From: Verrucomicrobia bacterium LW23
GTDB lineage: Bacteria > Verrucomicrobiota > Verrucomicrobiia > Methylacidiphilales > UBA1321
Direction: 5' to 3'
DNA length: 64,000 nt
NCBI GenBank assembly: GCA_003054695.1
Contig: QAZA01000039.1
Location: 124,001 to 188,000 of the forward strand
In this document: one piece after another, positions 34,610-42,112 of the stretch
How the letters are laid out: each line of letters opens with the position of its first letter
Position numbering within the stretch: position 1 is the first letter of the stretch
Made by a program: the position numbers and the translations under genes
Notes under the pieces: generated by a model
Databases searched by the model: none
Seen by the model: the letters and a program-made list of their open reading frames with translations, nothing else
Told to the model about the DNA's origin: nothing

Positions 34610-34732
34610 CGCGCTTATGCAGTGCGCGCGGCCCGTCAAACCTCTCTTCCCTCAATCAAAACGGCTGTCACGAGATGAGCTCGATGGGCTCGATGCGTCA
34701 GCCGTATACACAAGTACTTGGCCTGCAGGCGC

Positions 34733-34987
34733 TTAGCTGCTGCCGCCCTCGTAAATGTTCTCGTAGTCGCCGCCGTAGGGGGCATAAACCTTCTGGTTCA
34801 CCTTGTCGAACACGGCAATACAAGTCTGGTAGAGGCCGGGGACGTAGGTGCCGTCGGGGAGGGTTACGCCGATACAGACGGCGTTGAGGTACATGACCAT
34901 CAGGACGAGAACCAGAGAGTATTCAACGAGATTCTGCCCCGAGCGCCGCTTTTTGCGACGATGCAGGTGGGAAAGTGGATGGTTCAT
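34733..34987 (-). CDS. Flp-like type IVb pilin / pseudopilin
   Basis: 84 residues: basic leader (LHRRKKRRSG), then GQNLVEYSLVLVLMVMYL, which is the G/xxxxE-hydrophobic pattern of class III signal peptides cut by a prepilin peptidase. The short C-terminal head (GTYVPGLYQTCIAVF…YEGGSS) is small. No tad or pil assembly gene is in the window, so it depends on machinery elsewhere. Convergent with the Pta regulatory gene. Confidence 0.7.
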   Translation of the reverse strand: MNHPLSHLHRRKKRRSGQNLVEYSLVLVLMVMYLNAVCIGVTLPDGTYVPGLYQTCIAVFDKVNQKVYAPYGGDYENIYEGGSS

Positions 34988-35230
34988 GGGGTTTTTCCAG
35001 TGCTTAAGTAAAAATAGAAGAACGCGACGACGGACGCAAGAAAAAATGTCAATGCCTTCAAAGCGGACATTTCAGTGTCGTCCGCCGGACACAATTGACT
35101 TATTCATCCGGTTAAGTATTACAACGCACATTGCGTACCACCTTGCAAAAAAGAGGGAGCATAAGCCTCATCGGAATCGTTCCGGCTTCGGCTTGTAACC
35201 GCGGCGTGGGCGGCGGCGTCTGCTACCCTT

Positions 35231-35896
35231 ATGCACACTCGCTCCTTTGCACTTGCTGTTACTGCTATCGTTACTTCCGCTCTGCTTGCCGTGGTGCTAG
35301 CGCCCGTGGAGGCTCATGCCCGCAGTCGTTCTCGTGGAGGGAGTTACAGCGGGTCCGGAGGCCGCTCGGGCACCTGGCAGCGTAATGTGGAGGCCGGCGG
35401 AGGCACCCGAAGCTCCGGTACCACGTGGCAAAACAGCCGTGGTCAGGGCTCGCGCAACAGTACGTGGACGGCCGACAAGGAGGCGGGCTCGGTAACGCGT
35501 AACAGCAACACCACCACGGCGGGTGGCAAAACCAGCAGCAGCTCCACGACATACAGCGCGGACGGCAACGGAAATGTGGGCAGCTCAGGCACTTATACAG
35601 GGCCTAACGGCGGCTCCGCCACCACTCAGGGCAGCAGCACTCGCACGGAGAGCGGGCGCACCAGCAGCGGCAGTTATTCTACAAGCACCGGTAAATCAGG
35701 TGCTTACACCTCCACCACCCAGCGGACGGAGGGCGGGTACACGCGTAATGCTTCCGCCACGGGTTCCGGCGGAAACTCGGCCAACAAGGATGTGACGGTA
35801 ACGTCCGAGGGAAACTCCGCCACGCGTACGGTAACGACGACCGGATCGGGTGGCAAAACCAGCACGCGTTCCGGCACGGTTATCGTCAATCCGTAA
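35231..35896 (+). CDS. Secreted Ser/Thr/Gly-rich protein, hypothetical
   Basis: 221 residues. Signal peptide SFALAVTAIVTSALLAVVLAP with likely cleavage after AHA. The mature protein is almost entirely Ser, Thr, Gly and Asn with recurring short motifs (GxxTSSGS, TSTRSGT, TxTTGSGGKTS) and few hydrophobic residues. It could be an adhesive or surface-coat protein or a disordered linker protein. No enzyme motif. Stand-alone gene that converges with the ketoacyl synthase gene. Confidence 0.75.
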   Translation: MHTRSFALAVTAIVTSALLAVVLAPVEAHARSRSRGGSYSGSGGRSGTWQRNVEAGGGTRSSGTTWQNSRGQGSRNSTWTADKEAGSVTRNSNTTTAGGKTSSSSTTYSADGNGNVGSSGTYTGPNGGSATTQGSSTRTESGRTSSGSYSTSTGKSGAYTSTTQRTEGGYTRNASATGSGGNSANKDVTVTSEGNSATRTVTTTGSGGKTSTRSGTVIVNP

Positions 35897-35956
35897 CGAC
35901 GGGTGAAGGTAAACGCCTGGGCGCGTGCGGGTTGTGACAGCGCGCGCCTCGCTGGA

Positions 35957-37234
35957 TTACCGCAGAGCCGCCAGCGCGATGGAAACGTTGGCCCCGCCGA
36001 AGCCGCTGCTGTTGCTGAGGATGACGCCGGGCGCGTAGTCCAGGATGGATGCCTTGATCGGGATGCGCAGCCCTTCGCAGGCCGGGTCGGGATTCTCCAG
36101 GTTGGCGGCGCCCGGAATGAACCGCTCATGCAACGCAAGTGAACAGAATGCAGCCTCCATCACCCCCGCCATGGAGAGCGGATGCCCCGTCAACGCCTTG
36201 GTGCTGCTGACCCACGGAGTGGCACCGGCCTTCGTAAACACGGCGTTGAGGGCGTGCGCCTCGCTGCGGTCGCCGGGCGGCGTGCTTGTTGCATGCGCGT
36301 TAACATAGTCCACATCGCCCGGCTTCAGCCCGGCGGAGGCGAGGGCCTTTTCCATCGCCAGGCGCAGGCCTTCGCCCTGGGGGTGCGAGATGGCGACATT
36401 ATAGCCGTCGGAGGCCTGGCCCCAGCCGGTCATTTCGCCGTAAATCTTGGCGCCTCTGCGGGTTGCTTCGGCTTCTTCTTCCAAAATCAGCACCGTGGCG
36501 CCGCCGCTGCTCACAAAGCCGTCGCGGGAGACGTCGAACGGGCGCGAGGCGGTCATCGGGTCGTCGCGGTGGGTCAGCGCGCGCATGCTGTCGAAGGGAA
36601 GCACGCTTTCGGCGTTAAGGTCTTCAGCGCCAACAATAATCATGCGCTTTTGCCGGCCCAGCACAATCTCGTCAAAGCCGTAGCCCATGGCGTGGCTGCT
36701 GCTTGCGCAAGCCGTTACAAATCCGCAACTTGCGCCGGAGATACGGAACGAGGTGGTGAGGTTGAAATTCAGCGTGCCGGCGATCGACCGCACGATGCCC
36801 ATCGGGTCTCCGCGGCCGCCCCGCTTGGCATGCAGCTGGGCGATGTGGTGGCCCATCAGCGAGGCAGAGCCTGCGGAGGCGCAGAACATGCCGGTATCGC
36901 CATTGGTGATGTCGTCCGGGCTTAGGCCGGAATCCGCAAGTGCTTGCTGCACAGCGCAATGCGCGTACATGACGTGTGGAGCCATGCCGCGCAGCGTCTC
37001 CGGCTTGATCGTGTATCGCGCCGGGTATTTCCAGTCCGCTACGCTGTGCGAGGGGGTGGAGAACTCCTTGACGGTACCGGCGACTTTGACGCGAAGGTCC
37101 GGGTTATCAAAAAAAGTCACCCGCTCCAGGCCGGGGCGCAGGTTGCGCAGGCTGTCGCTTACTTCCTCTGACGAATTGCCGATGCTGCAGATGAAACCTA
37201 ATCCTGTAATAAAAACGCGACGGCGGGACGACAT
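35957..37234 (-). CDS. Beta-ketoacyl-ACP synthase (FabF-type)
   Basis: 425 residues with an intact Cys-His-His triad: TACASSSHA, NAHATSTPPGD and TGHPLSMAG. Other family segments are RPFDVSRDGFVSSGGA and SNSSGFGGANVSI. Condenses malonyl-ACP with acyl-ACP. ATG 37234 starts just before the first strand (RRVFITGLGF). The ACP gene is 148 bases upstream on the same strand, so the pair may form a dedicated chain-building unit. Sequence alone cannot separate primary fatty acid synthesis from a secondary role such as polyene or lipid modification. Confidence 0.93.
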   Translation of the reverse strand: MSSRRRVFITGLGFICSIGNSSEEVSDSLRNLRPGLERVTFFDNPDLRVKVAGTVKEFSTPSHSVADWKYPARYTIKPETLRGMAPHVMYAHCAVQQALADSGLSPDDITNGDTGMFCASAGSASLMGHHIAQLHAKRGGRGDPMGIVRSIAGTLNFNLTTSFRISGASCGFVTACASSSHAMGYGFDEIVLGRQKRMIIVGAEDLNAESVLPFDSMRALTHRDDPMTASRPFDVSRDGFVSSGGATVLILEEEAEATRRGAKIYGEMTGWGQASDGYNVAISHPQGEGLRLAMEKALASAGLKPGDVDYVNAHATSTPPGDRSEAHALNAVFTKAGATPWVSSTKALTGHPLSMAGVMEAAFCSLALHERFIPGAANLENPDPACEGLRIPIKASILDYAPGVILSNSSGFGGANVSIALAALR

Positions 37235-37382
37235 GGGATGATGCGGAAAAGTGCGGAAATCTTCAGCCAAAAGAAGTTGCTGCTAAATCAAGCACCGCGG
37301 CTGACGGCGGCGTTACGAAGCACCGCACCGCGCCGCCGGTGTACATCATACACCGTGCGGCGCGGCCCGGATTCAGGGAAAA

Positions 37383-37760
37383 TCAGGCGGCGCCGCTGGC
37401 GGAGGCCTTGAGCTTGGGGCCGAGACGGTTATCGGCAAAGTCCATGAGCTGGCCGATGGTTTTGATCTCCTGCATTTCCGTCGCTTCTATTTGCACATCA
37501 AACACATCCTCCATAAAGAAGACGAGTTCCATCATGCTGAGCGAGTCCATGCCTACGTCGGCGACAATCTGCATGTCGGGAGTAATCGCCAGGGAGTGGT
37601 CGGTTTTATACTGCGAGGTAGAGGGGAGGTAATGCCGGATGGCGTGCACGACAAGCCTGTCCAGCGCTTCGCGTTTGCCGGTTTCCAAGTACTCCTGGAG
37701 CGCTTCGCGGCTACCTTCGGGAAAGCCGTTCACTTTGTCCAGTTGGGCTTCGATGCTCAT
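37383..37760 (-). CDS. Acyl carrier protein, long form
   Basis: 125 residues, against about 78 in AcpP. The 4'-phosphopantetheine site is the Ser in GMDSLSMMEL. The C-terminal helix is as usual (DVQIEATEMQEIKTIGQLMDF). About 40 extra N-terminal residues (DKVNGFPEGSREALQEYLETGK) precede the ACP fold. It lies upstream of the ketoacyl synthase and is probably its partner. ATG 37760 is chosen; the frame upstream is Pro/Ala-rich and unlikely to be coding. Confidence 0.9.
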   Translation of the reverse strand: MSIEAQLDKVNGFPEGSREALQEYLETGKREALDRLVVHAIRHYLPSTSQYKTDHSLAITPDMQIVADVGMDSLSMMELVFFMEDVFDVQIEATEMQEIKTIGQLMDFADNRLGPKLKASASGAA

Positions 37761-38031
37761 AGGGGATGGTGTCGATAGGTGACCCGGCGCCGTGCCGGTA
37801 AGGGGAAAAACGTTCGTGCGTGCAATCTTGCAACGCGCGCCGGCGCCAGGGGCCAGGCACGCGCATCCCGGCCCGCCCGGGGAGTCGGGCACGTCGGGGC
37901 GAAGGGACTACGCACAATGCGGCAGGATGCGCCCGCTGTAAATCGAAAATACGCGGGGCGGGCGGCTCTTTCGCACTTTTTCGCCCGTCACAGGCACGCC
38001 ACGGGCTCGGGGCCGGGGGCCGGAGGGCGCT

Positions 38032-38481
38032 TTACGGCTGCGCGCGATGCAGGTGGCGTGTGCAGGCGCGCAAACGGGCGGCAATATCCTCCTTGGGCCC
38101 GTCGATAATCCGCTTAAGGCACAGGCCTACCGGGAAGATCGTAATGCCTTGCAGGTGAAAGCCATACGAGCTTTCCGCGTGGTGCGGATCCTCGTCGCTC
38201 CACACCCCTTTGCCGTAGTTTTTCTCCAGCACGGTTACCACGTACGCGGCGTATTGCAGCGCGGTATCCACCAGGCCGGTTTCGTCGCCGGACGCGGCGT
38301 ACCTGTCGTGGAGTTTGCCCAGCAGTTGCTCCAGCTTGTCGAAGGACTCGACGCTGTAGTTGAGCGTAACGCCCTGGGTGGCGGCGGCGGAGACGGCCCG
38401 GCCGGAGTAGCGCCACTGCATCCACCACATTTTCCAGGAGGTTGCGGATTCGGCGGCCTTTGCCGCTTTTGCGGTTGCCAT
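38032..38481 (-). CDS. Conserved-looking hypothetical protein
   Basis: 149 residues, soluble, with a predicted mixed fold: a Trp-rich N terminus (SWKMWWMQWRYSGR), a helix ALQYAAYVVTVLEKNYGKGVW and GITIFPVGLCLKRIIDG. No family recognised with confidence. The ATG at 38481 removes an implausible N-terminal stretch. It lies upstream of the ACP gene on the same strand with a 270-base gap, so an operon link is possible but not shown. Confidence 0.65.
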   Translation of the reverse strand: MATAKAAKAAESATSWKMWWMQWRYSGRAVSAAATQGVTLNYSVESFDKLEQLLGKLHDRYAASGDETGLVDTALQYAAYVVTVLEKNYGKGVWSDEDPHHAESSYGFHLQGITIFPVGLCLKRIIDGPKEDIAARLRACTRHLHRAQP

Positions 38482-38687
38482 ATGCGCGGTTTGTTGAAGG
38501 TTGAGGAGTGCGTGCGTGCGATCGTTACGACCGGATAAACCGGAGAACTCAGCAGGAGTTGCTGGACAACTCTGTAATATAAACAAATTTGTAAGCTGAA
38601 AGCGAACAAGATTGTATTAACGCCGCACTTTTTTACGATTCCCGCTTCTGCTTCGCCCCCTGCCTCCACTAGCCTAACTACCCTTGC

Positions 38688-39224
38688 ATGAATACCCTTG
38701 TCCTCAGCACCAGTCTGCGACCCGCAAGCAACAGCCGCATCATGGCCCGCTATGCGCAACATCTTCTCAATCAACGCTCTGCGGAAACGGAAGTCGCCTT
38801 CCTGGATCTTCGCGATCACCCCGCGCTGCCGATGTGTGACGGGGGCGACTGCTATAGCCATCCGGAGGTCGCGGCCATCCGCCCGCTGTTTGCCAGGGCC
38901 GACGCGATCATTGTGGCGGCGCCTGTCTACACCTTCTACCTCAGCGCGGCGGCCAAAAATGTGGTGGAGCTTACCGGGGGCGCCTGGGAGGACAAGACGG
39001 TGGCGTTCCTGTGCGCGGCGGGCGGTGCCAGCAGCTACATGTCGGTTATGTCGTTTGCCAACAGCCTGATGCTGGATTTTCGCTGCGTAATTGTACCGCG
39101 CTTTGTGTATGCAACGGGCAAAGACTTTGCGCAAGATGCTGTGGCGGATGAGGATGTGAAGGAGCGCATTGAGCAGTTAGTGGGCGCCACACTGCGTCTG
39201 GCCCGCGCGGCAAAGGCGGCGTAG
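38688..39224 (+). CDS. NAD(P)H-dependent FMN reductase-like flavoprotein
   Basis: 178 residues with the flavodoxin-like fold of the FMN_red family: LVLSTSLRPASNSRIMAR (phosphate-binding SxRxxSxS-like loop), IIVAAPVYTFYLSAAAKNVV (the APxYxxxxSAxxKN signature) and LCAAGGASSYMSV. Likely reduces FMN, quinones or another small acceptor with NAD(P)H. It starts 79 bases before the vWA gene ends' neighbour region; no operon partner is certain, but the downstream vWA gene is on the same strand with an 80-base gap. Confidence 0.88.
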   Translation: MNTLVLSTSLRPASNSRIMARYAQHLLNQRSAETEVAFLDLRDHPALPMCDGGDCYSHPEVAAIRPLFARADAIIVAAPVYTFYLSAAAKNVVELTGGAWEDKTVAFLCAAGGASSYMSVMSFANSLMLDFRCVIVPRFVYATGKDFAQDAVADEDVKERIEQLVGATLRLARAAKAA

Positions 39225-39303
39225 CCCAGTCCGGCTTTGCCCCTGCGCGATTTACCGCGCGCGCGGCTTGCGGGGGGCGGGGCAATGCGCGTAAGATATT
39301 GCG

Positions 39304-41508
39304 ATGCGGCTGCTTGAGCCAACGATGCTGGCGTGGATGTCCCTGGGCCTTGTGGCGCTGGTGCTTTATCTCTTTCGACGCAAGCCGCGGCGTGTGGCCG
39401 TTAGCACGCTTATCTTTTTTAAGGCGCTGGCGCGCGAGCACCAGGAGGCCAGCTGGCTGCGTAAGCTCAAGCGGCTGTTGTCTTTACTGCTGACGCTGCT
39501 GATCATCGTCGCGGGCTCGCTGGCGCTGGCGCGCGCCGTGCTGAGTATCGGCTCCGGGCAGGTGGAAGGCGTTGTCATTCTGGTGGACAGATCGGCCTCG
39601 ATGGCGGCGAAGGACAGCATGGGGCGCTCGCGGCTTGCGGAGGCGCTGGAGCGTATTCGTCAGCGCGTCGCCTCGCTTCCCTCCACGGTGGAGGTCTCGG
39701 TGATTGCCTATGATGAGCGGCCGGAGATTATGCTGCCGCTTACGTTCGATCGCCGCCTGCTGCCGCGCACGCTGGACGCGCTGAGTGTGAGGCCGATGGA
39801 GGGGCGGCCGGGCCCGGCGCTGGACCTGGCGCGCGAAGTGGCGAACCTGCGACCGCAATGCGCCATTTGGCATTACACGGATCGCTCGGCGGAAGCCGTT
39901 GAGGCTGAGGTGAATCCGAAGCTGGCGGGGGGCGCGGGCGCGAAGGCCGCAGCCCCTCCATCGCCCGTGCCTGCCTCGCCTGGCCCTGCCTCGCCTGTGC
40001 CCGGCGCGACGGCTGGGCCGACCATCGACACAGGTGCGCCGCCGGAGCTGGCCGCGGGGGGGACGCAAGTCCCTGGAGCTCAGGGCTCTGGAACCAATGC
40101 GGCGCCCGCCGCGGCGCCAACCGCGACGGCAGCGCCGGCTGTCTCACCCGCCGCCATAGCGCGCGATCCTCGCTTTTTTGTGCACGAGAACGTGGCGCTG
40201 TCCGGCGCGGTAAATGTGGGTATCACGGCCTTCCAGCTTCGCAAGCCGCCGCTGCAACAAGGTCGGTATGAACTGTTTGCGGAGGTTCTCGCCTCCGCGC
40301 CTGCCGGCACGTCGCAGGTGGAGGCCAAGCTTGATCTGGTCTCCAACCGTCGCCTTATTTCCACGCGCCGCCTTACCCTCAAACCGGGCGTGCCGGAGAA
40401 GTTTGTGATGCCGCTGCCCGTTACCGCCGATGCCGGCACGCTGCTGGAGGCACAGGTAAGCTGCGAGGGCGATGCGCTGGCTCTGGATGGCTATGCCTTT
40501 GCCCGCATCCCGCCCTCCAAACCGTTGGAGGTGCTATGGATTACGCCGGATGCCAGCCCGTTTACGTCGCTTGCGCTCAGCTCCCTCTCCACCACGGAGC
40601 GCGAGCTGCGCGTTCTGCAAGGCACGCCCGCTACCTGGCCGCCGCGCCGGCCTGTGGATGTGGTGATTTTTGACGGCTGGGTGCCTGAGAAATGGCCCGA
40701 GACGCCTGGCCAGGCCGCTATCGTTATCAATCCGCCGGGCTCCAGTGGCCCTGTGCGTGTGCAGCCGCTGGACAAAGGCGCGTTTGTCGACGCCGTGCGT
40801 GTGACGCGCGAGAAGCACCCGGTGCTGCACGGTGTGGCGTCGGGCCGTATCTCGCTTACCCAAAGCGCGGTGGTGGACGCCTCGGGATCGCTGGAGCCCT
40901 TGTGGCAGGCGCCGGCGGGCCCGTTGCTGGCCGCGGGGGAGTGGAATGGGCAACGCATTGTCATTTTGGGCTTTAACGCGGAGCGTAGCGAGCGCCTTCC
41001 ATTGATGGCCAGCTGGCCGCTGCTTCTCGGCAATGCCATTTACTGGGCCGCGCAGCCGCGCCTGGACGCGGTGGCGCTGTCGCAGTTCCGCAGCGGCGAC
41101 GTTGTCCGCGCCAGCGGTACGGAGGTGACCTGGACGCTCCCCGACAACCGTCGCGCCACCGCGCCCATTCGCGGCCAGGTGCTGGAGCTCGATCGCCTGG
41201 GCTGGTGGGAGACCTCCACGCCGGAGAACGCGGGGGCACCCTCTTCGGCCACGCCTGGCGCTTCTATATCGGCCGGCACACTCGCGCCTGGCTCCCCGGC
41301 GGCCGCCGTCAACTCGGGCTCCTCCTCGCTGCTCAGCCGCCGCGCCACGCTGCTCTCCCAGCCCTTGCCCGGCGAGGTCGCTGCGCCGCCTTCCGTCACG
41401 TGGGTTCCCGCGTTGTTGCGGGGCGATCTTGTTCCCGCGATGTTAGCGCTTCTCGTTCTGGTGCTTATCGCCGAGAGCTGGCTGTTTCACCGCCACTCGG
41501 TGCATTAG
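39304..41508 (+). CDS. BatA-type membrane protein with von Willebrand A domain
   Basis: 734 residues. The N terminus (LLEPTMLAWMSLGLVALVLYLF, RRKPRRVAVSTLIFF) is the aerotolerance-regulator BatA domain with two membrane helices. A vWA domain follows (about 88-215) with MIDAS DRSASM. An Ala/Pro/Thr linker (about 215-285) separates it from an exported-looking region, and a final helix (LVPAMLALLVLVLIAESWLF) anchors the C terminus. Resembles operon proteins of MoxR/Bat systems, but no MoxR ATPase lies adjacent. A GGGAC palindrome (40060-40073) lies in the linker region. Confidence 0.85.
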   Translation: MRLLEPTMLAWMSLGLVALVLYLFRRKPRRVAVSTLIFFKALAREHQEASWLRKLKRLLSLLLTLLIIVAGSLALARAVLSIGSGQVEGVVILVDRSASMAAKDSMGRSRLAEALERIRQRVASLPSTVEVSVIAYDERPEIMLPLTFDRRLLPRTLDALSVRPMEGRPGPALDLAREVANLRPQCAIWHYTDRSAEAVEAEVNPKLAGGAGAKAAAPPSPVPASPGPASPVPGATAGPTIDTGAPPELAAGGTQVPGAQGSGTNAAPAAAPTATAAPAVSPAAIARDPRFFVHENVALSGAVNVGITAFQLRKPPLQQGRYELFAEVLASAPAGTSQVEAKLDLVSNRRLISTRRLTLKPGVPEKFVMPLPVTADAGTLLEAQVSCEGDALALDGYAFARIPPSKPLEVLWITPDASPFTSLALSSLSTTERELRVLQGTPATWPPRRPVDVVIFDGWVPEKWPETPGQAAIVINPPGSSGPVRVQPLDKGAFVDAVRVTREKHPVLHGVASGRISLTQSAVVDASGSLEPLWQAPAGPLLAAGEWNGQRIVILGFNAERSERLPLMASWPLLLGNAIYWAAQPRLDAVALSQFRSGDVVRASGTEVTWTLPDNRRATAPIRGQVLELDRLGWWETSTPENAGAPSSATPGASISAGTLAPGSPAAAVNSGSSSLLSRRATLLSQPLPGEVAAPPSVTWVPALLRGDLVPAMLALLVLVLIAESWLFHRHSVH
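40060..40073. repeat. GGGAC/GTCCC mini-palindrome inside vWA gene
   Basis: Arms gggac (40060-40064) and gtccc (40069-40073), loop gcaa, read in frame as GGTQVPG within the low-complexity linker. Short, but it matches the family seen at 24.0, 26.9 and 27.1 kb. Confidence 0.5.
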
Positions 41509-42112
41509 AGAGTGTCGACAGTCCCCTCCGTAACTCCCTTTAAACTGAATTTTAACCACGGATAACACGGATTGCACGGAGGGGATGGGATGTAGCGATC
41601 CTGTCGGGAGATTCGAGTTCGAGTGTCGACAGTCTCCGGTGCGGCCCTGGGCTGCACGATGCCTGGCGCCTTGCGCGCTCCGGAACACATCGCGTTGCGT
41701 ATATCTCAAGGCGAACGCCGCCGACTCCCTCGCGGCCCGGCGCGTTCTTGCATTGACAACGCGGGGCTTTCCTTGAAAGCTCGCACCCATACGCCCATGC
41801 ATCGCCGCCTGCGGTGGGCTGCGCTGCTTGGCGCACCGCAATGTCCCCCTGCATGCACGGGTACGCGGCGCCTGGCGGCGGCCGACAGGGGTGCGGATTC
41901 CGGAAAAAATCCGTGCTCCGCCATTTCCCTAATCTTTTTCCTTCTCCCTCTCCAACCATCCCCTAACCGCCACCCTTTGCCTTAGCCAAGCCTACCCGAG
42001 CCCAGCCAAGCCAATACACAAGCGCCTCCCCCCAGCCACGCACCGCGCGTGGCGCCCTGGAGGCCGCCGGCACGCCTCGCGCATGCATGCACGTTCCCAG
42101 GAAATCTCGTGG
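41509..42112. other. Intergenic region with direct repeat
   Basis: 604 bases with no supported gene. It contains the direct repeat pair at 41510-41523 and 41621-41634 and a single degraded 'aaccacggataacacggatt' half-site around 41553-41572. The remainder upstream of the fusion gene shows no clear motif. Confidence 0.6.
41510..41634. repeat. 14-bp direct repeats flanking a small element
   Basis: The sequence gagtgtcgacagtc occurs at 41510-41523, right after the vWA gene stop, and again at 41621-41634. The 97 bases between them include the 'ttaaccacggataacacgga' repeat word. This could be a duplication generated by insertion of a small element. Confidence 0.6.
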
